Position numbers and translations under genes: made by a program
Shown here: positions 9,001-14,617 of the stretch, in pieces
Numbering within the stretch: position 1 is the first letter of the stretch
How the letters are laid out: each line of letters begins with the position of its first letter
The notes under the pieces: model-generated
The model's input: only the letters and a program-made list of their open reading frames with translations
Database searches by the model: none
Told to the model about the DNA's origin: nothing
From: CAWEDP01 sp963807925
GTDB lineage: Bacteria; Acidobacteriota; Vicinamibacteria; Vicinamibacterales; CAVVIG01
Direction of reading: 5' to 3'
Length of the DNA: 64,000 nucleotides
Assembly (NCBI GenBank): GCA_963807925.1
Contig: CAWEDP010000003.1
Location: forward strand, 62,001 to 126,000

Positions 9001-9477
9001 TCCACCGGCAGCGAGGCCCGACCGCCGCTCTCGCTGGGCGTCACCCCGCTGCTGCGGTCCGGCCTCGCGCTCGCGGGAGCGAATCGTCGCGCCTCGGCGC
9101 GCGGCGACGACGAGGACGGGATCCTGACCGCGGAAGAAGTCACCGGCCTCAACCTGGAGGGCGTCGAGTGGGCGGTGCTGTCGGCGTGTGACACCGGCGT
9201 CGGGGAAGTGAAGGCGGGCGAAGGGGTCCTCGGACTCCGGCGCGCGTTTCAAATCGCCGGCGTCCGTACGGTGATCATGAGCCTCTGGGCGGTGGACGAT
9301 CAGGCCGCCCGTCTCTGGATGCGGGCGTTGTACGAGGGACGATTGCAGCGGAAGCTCAGCACCGCGGGCGCGATGCACGAAGCCACGCTGGGCGTGCTCG
9401 GCAGCCGACGCGCGCACGGGCAGAGCACGCACCCGTTCTATTGGGCGGCGTTTGTCGCCGCCGGCGACTGGCGATAG
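6022..9477 (+). CDS. TPR-CHAT caspase-like protease, exported
   Basis: A signal peptide (RSVLAGLLVLTGLVGAARGQ) is followed by a long array of tetratricopeptide repeats of the Kinesin-light-chain type (about residues 90-560, with motifs such as YASAERLYERSL-like helices) and a C-terminal CHAT domain (about 790-1150). The caspase-like dyad is present: His972 in LHLATHGFF and Cys1056 in LSACDTGVGEVKAGEG, and the fold-ending GVRTVIMSLWAVDD is intact. CHAT proteins are clan CD cysteine proteases, often regulated by the TPR part. The gene starts 3 bases after the small basic protein and ends 2 bases from the convergent dehydrogenase gene, with no space for a terminator. Two clan CD proteases in one operon is notable. 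The signal peptide suggests a periplasmic site, unlike the C11 partner. Confidence 0.88.
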   Translation: MRSVLAGLLVLTGLVGAARGQSGPAQSGQKVRDLLESGEYAAAERASADLVAVAERTTAGGSPELAAALDLLVASLIGNGRSAAPSTLAAATRVVELRERQQGAAHLDVASSLHRLGLVYVERGEATLALPLHERALGIRARRLPPDDPAIAESDEYLAAALMQLERFDAAQQALVKAQPIREAHAGREPLALARMLTLQGWVNRNSGKYSASLPIVRRALELWKIHAPEHPDRVAATELWGDLTWLTGDIATAQAAWTEALNLSGRVVRPGHPLQGALERRVALAANALGNGSDARRDLEAALSVAEGSLAPCAPERAAVFADLATTLWYDGEYAQSYTLNRRAYETYRRCLGPNHSYTATVLYNQAGLANAIGDYVEAERLYERSIRIWSAALKPDHPFVARGLDNLAQVVEARGQYARSRALLLKALAIQMAASGPDHPDVAWTLTNLVRNSLRTGHLSRAQQYADRASAIYQASGAAEADHVARLLLLVAEIDERRGRDVEARKILEQALALRETNLGPNHPRTAAARERIAAIDFALGRDPAALAGALEAERDGRDQLRFTVRYLPERQGLIYADARPKGLDLALSLVALDRTRERSRVLDSVIRSRSVILDELAARSHVASAPGADLGSLNASLAAARQRYANLMLRSLTAGDVQSRGTLDEARQQKEDAERALAERSGPEAAELQRARAGVDQIRDALPAGGALVSYVRYVRRSLETNQQGMTVVRSLPSYLAFVLRPQHSDPSAVPLGSAASMDRLVDAWRRQMASAPQAESPAAAEAAYRPIGAALRRRVWDPLRANLAGAETVFVVPDGALNLVSFAALPEGGDRYLVEDGPAIHYLSAERDLVSAQLSAASTSRGLLAIGGAAFDDATSFSGASGHPHPAGAPARTRVAPARSATPARVALSCGSFESLRFQPLGGTRREVHEIAGLWTGSPSRILEGREATERRFKREAPGQRVLHLATHGFFLGGPCPPGAAGTRSIGGLSTGSEARPPLSLGVTPLLRSGLALAGANRRASARGDDEDGILTAEEVTGLNLEGVEWAVLSACDTGVGEVKAGEGVLGLRRAFQIAGVRTVIMSLWAVDDQAARLWMRALYEGRLQRKLSTAGAMHEATLGVLGSRRAHGQSTHPFYWAAFVAAGDWR

Positions 9478-9479
9478 CG

Positions 9480-10433
9480 CTACGGGTCGCCGACATCGAT
9501 CAGCACCTTCAACGCGCCGGGGCCTCTGGCGGCTTCCAGCGCCTCGAGTGCCCGGGACAGATCGAATCGCGCAGAGACCATCGGGAGCACGCTGACGCTT
9601 CCGGCCAGTCCCTCGAGCGCGCGATCGAAGGGGCCGCAGCGCGACCCCACGATTGTCACCTCGTCGATCACGACGGGCGCCCAGGCCATCTGCTGCGTTC
9701 CGCCCATCGTCGTCTTCAGGACGATGGTGCCGCGCGGGCGGACGAGTCCGAGCGCGGTGGGCAGTCCGGTGTCCGAGCCCGTGCAGTCGACGACGAGATC
9801 GGCCGCGTGAGCCTCCGGCGGATCCTCGAGCAGCGTGGTCTCGATGCCGAGCTCGGCGAGCAGTGTCAGCTTTTGGGGATGTTTCCCGACCACGACGACC
9901 GGGTCGCAGATGCCCGCGAGGACCTGCGCGCACAGGTTGCCGAGGCGCCCGTCGCCGAGCACCACGACGCGGTCGGTGCGGGAGAGCGGAATCTGCGCCG
10001 GAATCTGGAACGCCGCCGCCACCGGTTCGGCGAACACGGCGACGTCGGTCGGCATCGCGTCAGGGACCGGATGCAGGTTGTGCTGCGGCACGGCGACGTA
10101 ATCGGCGAATGCACCGTCGTGGCCCGCGATGCCGAGGGTCGTGCGGTTCGGGCAGTGCGTGGGCCGGCCGGCGAGGCACGTGGGACACGTCCGGCAGTTG
10201 CCGTTGATCTCGCCGACCACCCTCAGGCCCGCGTACGGCCCGTCTTCGGCCACGCCGACGAATTCGTGGCCGAGGACGCCGGCAAATCCCATGTAGCCGG
10301 CGATCAACTGGAGGTCTGTCTCGCAGATGCCGGCGCGCAGCACGCGGACCATGACTTCGCCCGCGGCCGGGCGCGGCGGCTGGCGGGCGGTGTCCAGGGA
10401 CACGCCTCCACCGTCTACCACGATCGCTCGCAT
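9480..10433 (-). CDS. Zinc-dependent medium-chain alcohol dehydrogenase
   Basis: The MDR fold has the catalytic zinc ligands GICETD (Cys) and GHEFVG (His-Glu), a four-Cys structural zinc lobe (CRTCPTCLAGRPTHC) and a nucleotide-binding turn VVLGDGRLGNLCAQV. The 317 residues are slightly short for the family but nothing essential is missing. It resembles sorbitol, threonine and alcohol dehydrogenases; the substrate cannot be told. The gene is convergent with the CHAT gene. Its start ATG 10433 lies 6 bases after a TATGAT box, so it is probably read leaderless. The transposon beginning at 10476 cuts into the region where the -35 box should be. Confidence 0.87.
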   Translation of the reverse strand: MRAIVVDGGGVSLDTARQPPRPAAGEVMVRVLRAGICETDLQLIAGYMGFAGVLGHEFVGVAEDGPYAGLRVVGEINGNCRTCPTCLAGRPTHCPNRTTLGIAGHDGAFADYVAVPQHNLHPVPDAMPTDVAVFAEPVAAAFQIPAQIPLSRTDRVVVLGDGRLGNLCAQVLAGICDPVVVVGKHPQKLTLLAELGIETTLLEDPPEAHAADLVVDCTGSDTGLPTALGLVRPRGTIVLKTTMGGTQQMAWAPVVIDEVTIVGSRCGPFDRALEGLAGSVSVLPMVSARFDLSRALEALEAARGPGALKVLIDVGDP

Positions 10434-10439
10434 GGTCGA

Positions 10440-10445
10440 ATCATA
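10440..10445 (-). promoter_or_regulatory. -10 box of the alcohol dehydrogenase gene
   Basis: TATGAT on the minus strand, exactly 6 bases before ATG 10433. The expected -35 position (about 10463-10468) ends at the transposon's target duplication. Confidence 0.6.
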
Positions 10446-10467
10446 GCGTGCGGCGCCGCAGGCACGG

Positions 10468-10475
10468 AACGGATC
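10468..10475. repeat. Left target-site duplication of the 4.1-kb transposon
   Basis: AACGGATC is repeated directly at 14572-14579, immediately outside both terminal inverted repeats. Eight bases is the usual duplication size for IS1-family elements. Confidence 0.9.
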
Positions 10476-10494
10476 GGTAGTGGGTCAGTTTGAA
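10476..10494 (+). repeat. Left terminal inverted repeat (19 bp)
   Basis: GGTAGTGGGTCAGTTTGAA, perfectly inverted at 14553-14571. Ends starting GGT are typical of IS1-like elements. Confidence 0.9.
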
Positions 10495-10520
10495 TGACGC
10501 CACTGTCATCGGCGTCATTC
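10492..10520 (+). terminator. Perfect 10-bp stem-loop at the transposon's left end
   Basis: GAATGACGCC (10492-10501) and GGCGTCATTC (10511-10520) form a perfect stem around a 9-base loop. There is no T-run, so it may instead shield the element from outside transcription or be a transposase-related structure. Confidence 0.45.
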
Positions 10521-10574
10521 GTCCGGATTCCAGGCCAAAGGACACCGCTCAAGCACAAAGGACAATTTAAGGGT

Positions 10575-10580
10575 TATGCT
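10575..10580 (+). promoter_or_regulatory. -10 box of the Ntn-hydrolase-like cargo gene
   Basis: TATGCT, exactly 6 bases before ATG 10587; suggests leaderless transcription inside the transposon. Confidence 0.55.
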
Positions 10581-10586
10581 AGCGGC

Positions 10587-11294
10587 ATGACGCTCTGTAT
10601 TGCTGCTGCGTGCCAGGAAAACAGCGAACCCCGATTCGTTTTGTGCTCAGACACCAAAGCGAGTTACGGGGCGCTCGGCTCTCGCCATCACACGGTCAAA
10701 GTTGATGTGTTGGGTCGAGGATGGACCGTGCAGCTTGCTGGTGCCAGTATCGGTGTTGCGCGTGACTTCATTGATGATCTGAAGCCTATCTTCAGCAATG
10801 CCGCAACACCACTTACGACGCCTGCACAAGTTGAGGATGTTGTGTCTCGAACGCTCAATCAGCGTCAACAGGTGCAACCTCTCATGGGCGGATTACTTCT
10901 CTCTGGTTTCATCGCTAGAACGCCAATCATTGTTTCGGCCTGGGACGATGACCAAAACGTCATGCACGTCGAAAGGCAAGAGGCGTACGCCGCAATTGGC
11001 GAAGGGCGTGACGCCGCATACGTGATGCTCAACCACCGAGAATATCGTGAGGGTCTTCCAATTCAAACCGCTACGTATCTGGTGTATGAAGCGAAACGAA
11101 TTGCGGAACAGGTTGGTAGCGTCGGAAAGGATCTTTCGGTCATTTGCTGGCAGGCACCATCAGGCCAATCCACACCACACGAGAAGGCCAATCTTAAACT
11201 TCTAAATGGTGCTGCCCTGGATCTTCTGAACCAACTATTTCAACGGCTTGGACCGCAACCCCTGCCTACAATCGTCCCCCGCCGCACGAATTGA
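10587..11294 (+). CDS. Ntn-hydrolase/proteasome-like cargo protein, 3' end altered by IS insertion
   Basis: The start MTLCIAAACQ followed by RFVLCSDTKAS resembles the N-terminal strand pair of proteasome-fold (Ntn hydrolase) proteins, in which a residue exposed near the N-terminus is the nucleophile. The start ATG 10587 is chosen because of this motif and the TATGCT box 6 bases upstream; the frame is open further upstream. The gene runs into the left end of the IS3-family element, and its last residues (VPRRTN) come from IS sequence. Joining across the two copies of the flanking 15-base repeat restores a frame ending PTIAPFPKECFKRP. Codon use is less GC-biased than in the chromosomal neighbours. 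The function is unknown and the fold assignment is tentative. Confidence 0.62.
   Translation: MTLCIAAACQENSEPRFVLCSDTKASYGALGSRHHTVKVDVLGRGWTVQLAGASIGVARDFIDDLKPIFSNAATPLTTPAQVEDVVSRTLNQRQQVQPLMGGLLLSGFIARTPIIVSAWDDDQNVMHVERQEAYAAIGEGRDAAYVMLNHREYREGLPIQTATYLVYEAKRIAEQVGSVGKDLSVICWQAPSGQSTPHEKANLKLLNGAALDLLNQLFQRLGPQPLPTIVPRRTN
11260..11274. repeat. Left 15-bp direct repeat flanking the IS3-family element
   Basis: CCCTGCCTACAATCG recurs at 12646-12660. It looks like a target duplication, but 15 bp is long for the IS3 family (usually 3-5). Confidence 0.7.
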
Positions 11295-12645
11295 TTGGAC
11301 AGCCCATTGGAGAGAGGAGAATGGGCTATGTCCAGACAGAAGCCAGGCGAGGCTGGGGCCTCGGAGGGAGCCCGGAGGGCGACCGGAGAGGCCTCAGCCT
11401 CGCCGACGCGCGCCACGGGCCGGTGGTCGGCGCGGCGCAAGATGTCAGTGGTCTTGGAGCTGCTGCGAGGCGCCGATCTCGAGACGCTCAGTCGTCGCCA
11501 TGGTGTGACCGCGGCCACGATCTCCGAGTGGCGTGACAAGTTCCTCGGCGGCGGCGAGGCGCGTCTGAAGTACCACGAGGTTGCGGTGGAGGACGAGGAG
11601 ACGCGGCGCTTGAAAAACGTCGTCGCGGACCTGGCGACCGAGAAGGATTCTACTCAAAGAGAAGATTCGCCACTTGGAGGCCAGCCGCCCTTTGGGCTGG
11701 TGGAGGTCGAAGCGATGAGCGGTCAGACTTCGCCCTCCACGCACTACCGATACGGCATTACACGGGTCCTCCGCGTGTGGGAGCTGCCGCGGTCGACCTT
11801 CTACGCGCAGCGCGTACAGCGCGCGGAGCCGGCGACGGGGCGACGGGGTCGAACACCGACCCTCGATGATGCGGCGCTGCTCGCACAGATTCGGGTGGTC
11901 ATCGCTGACAGTCCGTTTCACGGCGAAGGGCATCGGAAGATTTGGGCGCGGCTCCGCACGCTGAAGCACGTGCGCACGTCGATGCGCCGCGTGCTGCGCG
12001 TTATGCGCGACGCCGAGCTCCTGGCGCCCGCGCGGCAACTGGAGCCGGTGGTCGAACACCCGCATGAGGGCACCATCGTCACGGAGCAGCCCAACGTGAT
12101 GTGGGGCACCGACGCGACCGCCGCGGTGACGATCCTCGACGGCCCCGCCACGATCTTCGCGGCGATCGATCACTGCACCGCGGAATGCGTGGGCATTCAC
12201 GCCACGCGTCACGGCGATCGGTTCGAAGCCTTGGAGCCACTCCGGCAAGGCGTCCGCGATCACTTCGGCGGCCTCGCCCCCGCGATCGCTCACGGGCTCG
12301 CGATTCGACACGACCACGGCAGCGTCTATCTCAGTGGCGACTTTCAGACGGAGATCACGTTTCTCGGCATGACGTCGTCGCCGGCGTTCGTCCGCCAGCC
12401 GGAAGGCAACGGCTGCATCGAACGCTTCTTTCGCACCCTGAAGGAGCAGCTACTCTGGGTCCGGCATTTCTCGACGATCGAGGAGCTGCGCCAGGCGCTC
12501 ATCGCGTTCAAGGAGCGCTATAACCAGGAGTGGCTGATCGCGCGACTCGGGTATCGGTCGCCGGCGGCCGCCCGTCGATCGTTTGCGCTCACATCCGCGG
12601 CGTGATTACACTCACCGCGCTGTCCAATTTTCGTGCGGCGGTACA
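11275..12645 (+). mobile_element. IS3-family insertion sequence nested in the transposon
   Basis: The ends carry imperfect inverted repeats sharing CCGCCGCACGAA followed by ATTGGACAGC (left 11279-11303, right 12619-12641). The right end finishes in CA, as is usual for this family; the left end lacks the matching TG. The boundaries are set from the flanking 15-bp repeat and could be off by a few bases. The single long frame inside encodes fused OrfA and OrfB. The element interrupts the Ntn-like gene. Confidence 0.8.
11328..12605 (+). CDS. IS3-family transposase, OrfA and OrfB fused by a one-base insertion
   Basis: The OrfA helix-turn-helix (VLELLRGADLETLSRRHGV, then TISEWRDKFL) is followed by OrfB with the integrase DDE residues: Asp in MWGTDAT, Asp in IRHDHGS and Glu in GNGCIERFF. 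Deleting one T at 11648-11649 restores the normal OrfA end (LLKEKIRHLEASRPLGWW, stop TGA at 11716), which would overlap the OrfB start ATG 11715 as ATGA. In this family OrfB is normally made by frameshifting, so the present continuous frame is either a constitutive fusion or a sequencing error. The protein is 425 residues from ATG 11328. If produced, the fusion should contain all catalytic residues. Confidence 0.85.
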   Translation: MSRQKPGEAGASEGARRATGEASASPTRATGRWSARRKMSVVLELLRGADLETLSRRHGVTAATISEWRDKFLGGGEARLKYHEVAVEDEETRRLKNVVADLATEKDSTQREDSPLGGQPPFGLVEVEAMSGQTSPSTHYRYGITRVLRVWELPRSTFYAQRVQRAEPATGRRGRTPTLDDAALLAQIRVVIADSPFHGEGHRKIWARLRTLKHVRTSMRRVLRVMRDAELLAPARQLEPVVEHPHEGTIVTEQPNVMWGTDATAAVTILDGPATIFAAIDHCTAECVGIHATRHGDRFEALEPLRQGVRDHFGGLAPAIAHGLAIRHDHGSVYLSGDFQTEITFLGMTSSPAFVRQPEGNGCIERFFRTLKEQLLWVRHFSTIEELRQALIAFKERYNQEWLIARLGYRSPAAARRSFALTSAA

Positions 12646-12660
12646 CCCTGCCTACAATCG
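12646..12660. repeat. Right 15-bp direct repeat flanking the IS3-family element
   Basis: Copy of 11260-11274. Removing one copy plus the IS restores the reading frame of the Ntn-like gene to a TAG at 12693-12695. Confidence 0.7.
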
Positions 12661-12681
12661 CGCCGTTTCCAAAGGAGTGTT

Positions 12682-13527
12682 TTAAGCGGCCTTAGCGTCC
12701 GCTGATTCCAACAACCGCACAAGTTCGGAGACATCCCACACATGGTCGCTGACCCCAGCCTCCATCGCGGGCGTCACACGGAGAGTTTGATGAACCCGGC
12801 AGAAATTGTAGCGCAGGTAGTGAATCGCAATCGCGGCAATGTGGTTCTCGATTTTCTTGGAGAATCCGTTGGTCAGTCGTGTAAAGCGGCGCATCGACAT
12901 CCGCATCGTGAGATTTTGCCGCTCGACATAGCTAGTCGAAACGTGGCGATCATCGGGATCTCCCGTGATGGTTGCCGCTTGGCAGCCGATGATCTTCGCG
13001 GGACTGTAGCGGGTTTCCGACTCGGATGGTCTACCGTAGAGCTTTACCAGCATCGCGTAGTCCACGTCCATCCCGAAAGCATCATCAACGGCGTTCAGAT
13101 ACAGCCGCAGCCCGTCAGTCGTCAATTGCACCCGATGGGCAAGCCGACTCGCCAGATCCCGAACAAACTCGTTCGCAGCGCTGGCATCGCGCGGACCCAC
13201 CAACCAGGAGCAAATCAGTTTCGAGTCTGCGTCGAGGGCGACCCACGTCCACACGTCGCCAAAGCCGAATTGCCCGCGTTTATCCTCGGGGACATTCTTC
13301 GCTTTCGCGTAGCAGAACGACCACGTTTCATCGCATTGAATACGTCGGCTCGGCAGGTTCCGCAACGTCCGATCCATGAACTGCGCACAGGCTGGACCCA
13401 ATTCAGCGACCAGCTTTGTGATGGTGTTCTTCGCCACGCCGGTCATGCGAACAGTCGCACGCACACTGCAACCTTCGGTCAGGGCCGAAATCACCTGGAC
13501 ACGCTTTTCAAGTGGCAACCGATTCAT
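12682..13527 (-). CDS. IS1-family-like DDE transposase
   Basis: The protein has an N-terminal helix-turn-helix region (MNRLPLEKRVQVISALTEG, then TGVAKNTITKLV) and an RNase H-like DDE core: Asp in IQCDETWSF, Asp in LTTDGLRLY and Glu in STSYVERQNL, followed by MRRFTRLTNGFSKK, which matches the IS1 C-terminal pattern. The 281 residues fit the longer single-frame IS1 group. It lies on the minus strand inside the 4.1-kb element whose GGT ends and 8-bp duplication also fit IS1. The promoter is unusually complete: TTGACT, 17 bases, CATACT, 6 bases, ATG. It is presumably responsible for moving the whole element. Confidence 0.88.
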   Translation of the reverse strand: MNRLPLEKRVQVISALTEGCSVRATVRMTGVAKNTITKLVAELGPACAQFMDRTLRNLPSRRIQCDETWSFCYAKAKNVPEDKRGQFGFGDVWTWVALDADSKLICSWLVGPRDASAANEFVRDLASRLAHRVQLTTDGLRLYLNAVDDAFGMDVDYAMLVKLYGRPSESETRYSPAKIIGCQAATITGDPDDRHVSTSYVERQNLTMRMSMRRFTRLTNGFSKKIENHIAAIAIHYLRYNFCRVHQTLRVTPAMEAGVSDHVWDVSELVRLLESADAKAA

Positions 13528-13533
13528 ATTGAC

Positions 13534-13562
13534 AGTATGCTTGACCGGACATGCAAAGTCAA
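13534..13562 (-). promoter_or_regulatory. Promoter of the IS1-like transposase
   Basis: On the minus strand TTGACT (13557-13562) and CATACT (13534-13539) are 17 bases apart; CATACT ends 6 bases before ATG 13527, giving a leaderless message. Confidence 0.72.
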
Positions 13563-13576
13563 GAGGTATTTCTTAA

Positions 13577-13870
13577 ATGACGCTGGAAACACGGCATGTC
13601 ATCGACCTTTCCGACTTGGAGTCTCTCTCCCTTCGTTGCGCGAATTGTCAAACGACGGTGACGTGGGGAGTGGATGCCAACCGGAAAGTGTTGCTGAACT
13701 GCCCAAGCTGTTTACGGCCGATGTGCCCGGACCCATCGGACATCCGTGCTGGCATCGTCAGGTTGATTGAAGGGATTCAGGAGGTTCGACACGCATTGCG
13801 GCAACCAGGTTGTCCGGCGACTTTGCAGATCAATTTGACGGCCACAACCGTTTCCCATCGGCCAGAATAG
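13577..13870 (+). CDS. Small zinc-ribbon-like cargo protein
   Basis: The 97-residue protein has two Cys pairs, CANC (about residues 21-24) and CPSC (about 42-45), spaced like a zinc ribbon, with another Cys shortly after. The C-terminal half is predicted helical (IRAGIVRLIEGIQEVRHAL) and may mediate dimerisation. It diverges from the transposase gene 49 bases away and precedes the secreted-protein gene by 27 bases. No catalytic motif is seen. It might bind nucleic acid or protein. Lower GC than the chromosomal flanks supports it as transposon cargo. No known family is recognised. Confidence 0.6.
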   Translation: MTLETRHVIDLSDLESLSLRCANCQTTVTWGVDANRKVLLNCPSCLRPMCPDPSDIRAGIVRLIEGIQEVRHALRQPGCPATLQINLTATTVSHRPE

Positions 13871-13884
13871 TCCCGTCTTTTTTT

Positions 13885-13892
13885 GAAAGGAG
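13885..13892 (+). promoter_or_regulatory. Shine-Dalgarno site of the secreted cargo protein
   Basis: GAAAGGAG lies 5 bases before ATG 13898 and decides this start over the in-frame ATG at 13883. Confidence 0.75.
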
Positions 13893-13897
13893 ATCCA

Positions 13898-14260
13898 ATG
13901 CGTGCAGCGTGCTTCATCGCCCTACTGATGTTGATTCCGACGGCCGTTGACGCTCAATGCGGTTGGGTGTTGTGGAAGAAGATGATCGTCACCGAAGTAG
14001 TGATCGCTCCGCATAGCTCAACGACAGCTCCCGCCGACTGGGACCCGCTGGACGGCTACGATCAACTAGCGACGTGTCGGGGCGAGGCGAAAGGTGCATA
14101 TGAGGGAATGACGAAGGGGTTCAAGGCTGATCCAAAGGCCGAAGTTGTGGCTTTTTCAGCCACTTCAGGCATAGTGACGCTACCACCTGGGAAGAACCAG
14201 CAGTCGATATGGGAGCTTGAGTTCGTCTGTTTTCCGGGCGGATTCGATCCGCGCCATTAA
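13898..14260 (+). CDS. Small secreted cargo protein, unknown function
   Basis: The 120-residue product begins with a clear signal peptide (MRAACFIALLMLIPTAVDAQ) followed by a mature part of about 100 residues with three cysteines (in QCGW, ATCRG and FVCFPGG). The start is fixed by GAAAGGAG five bases upstream. No known domain was recognised. It follows the zinc-ribbon gene and overlaps the convergent small basic gene by 4 bases, so the transposon has no spare sequence here. Its presence on a mobile element argues for a selectable or interaction role, but nothing in the sequence says which. Confidence 0.6.
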   Translation: MRAACFIALLMLIPTAVDAQCGWVLWKKMIVTEVVIAPHSSTTAPADWDPLDGYDQLATCRGEAKGAYEGMTKGFKADPKAEVVAFSATSGIVTLPPGKNQQSIWELEFVCFPGGFDPRH

Positions 14261-14508
14261 CGAGGTTTTCGCCAGCGGACTTTCGCGGCCTTCTTTGCAA
14301 TCAAAGATCGTCGCTTGGGAGAGAGCGCCGCCGCTCGTGCTGCGCCACCTTTCAAGCCACCGCGCCGCCCGAGTTCAACGGCGAGCGGATCTTTCGGTTT
14401 CTCAGGTTCAGTGGGTTTCGCTTGTCCAGTCGATTCCAGCATGACTTGGTAGGCGGTTTGGTTGAAATCTTTTGGGCGACGGGGACGTTTCGTTGAGCGG
14501 TCAGGCAT
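14257..14508 (-). CDS. Small basic protein with GGLKGG/RW motif
   Basis: The 83-residue protein has a disordered, Pro/Lys-rich first half and a conserved-looking C-terminus: LGRRGGLKGGAARAAALS, then AAKVRWRKPR. This GG-K-GG ... RW pattern is found in a widespread set of small bacterial proteins of unknown role, often on mobile DNA, possibly binding nucleic acids. It overlaps the end of the secreted-protein gene by 4 bases and is the last gene before the right terminal repeat. Codon use matches the other cargo. Confidence 0.6.
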   Translation of the reverse strand: MPDRSTKRPRRPKDFNQTAYQVMLESTGQAKPTEPEKPKDPLAVELGRRGGLKGGAARAAALSPKRRSLIAKKAAKVRWRKPR

Positions 14509-14552
14509 GAACCATTATGAACTCGAAAACACGCAAGACAGCAGGGTCAGAT

Positions 14553-14571
14553 TTCAAACTGACCCACTACC
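14553..14571 (-). repeat. Right terminal inverted repeat (19 bp)
   Basis: Perfect inverse of 10476-10494. Just inside, GGGTCAG (14544-14550) and CTGACCC (14559-14565) can form a further short hairpin. Confidence 0.9.
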
Positions 14572-14579
14572 AACGGATC
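14572..14579. repeat. Right target-site duplication of the 4.1-kb transposon
   Basis: AACGGATC, identical to 10468-10475. Confidence 0.9.
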
Positions 14580-14609
14580 CCCGGGATGCGGCTGCCGGCG
14601 CGCCGATGC

Positions 14610-14615
14610 GATAAT
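14610..14615 (+). promoter_or_regulatory. -10-like box of the VOC gene
   Basis: GATAAT ends 2 bases before ATG 14618 and 8 before GTG 14624. If transcripts start about 7 bases after the box, GTG 14624 would be the real, leaderless start. Confidence 0.4.
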
Positions 14616-14617
14616 GA

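Larger units (their letters stand above)
10476..14571. mobile_element. 4,096-bp transposon with IS1-family-like transposase and cargo genes
   Basis: The element is bounded by perfect 19-bp inverted repeats beginning GGTAGTGGG and flanked by an 8-bp direct duplication, AACGGATC. It holds a DDE transposase of the IS1 type (12682-13527) and four other genes: an Ntn-hydrolase-like protein, a zinc-ribbon protein, a secreted protein and a small basic protein. Its base composition is visibly poorer in GC than the flanks. A second element, of the IS3 family, has inserted inside it (about 11275-12645). IS elements carrying passenger genes are called transporter IS. The perfect ends and duplication suggest recent insertion. 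Confidence 0.88.

Noticed and set aside
3796..9477. Type III-E CRISPR / craspase locus because of the TPR-CHAT protein and sigma factor
   Set aside because: No Cas7-11 effector, CRISPR array or Csx30/Csx31-like gene is present. The CHAT protein has a signal peptide, unlike the CRISPR-linked one.
12682..13527. ISXO2/IS1595-family assignment of the transposase
   Set aside because: IS1595 also makes 8-bp duplications, but the protein motifs (DETWSF, YVERQNL, RLTNGFSKK) and the GGT ends fit IS1 better. Not fully excluded.
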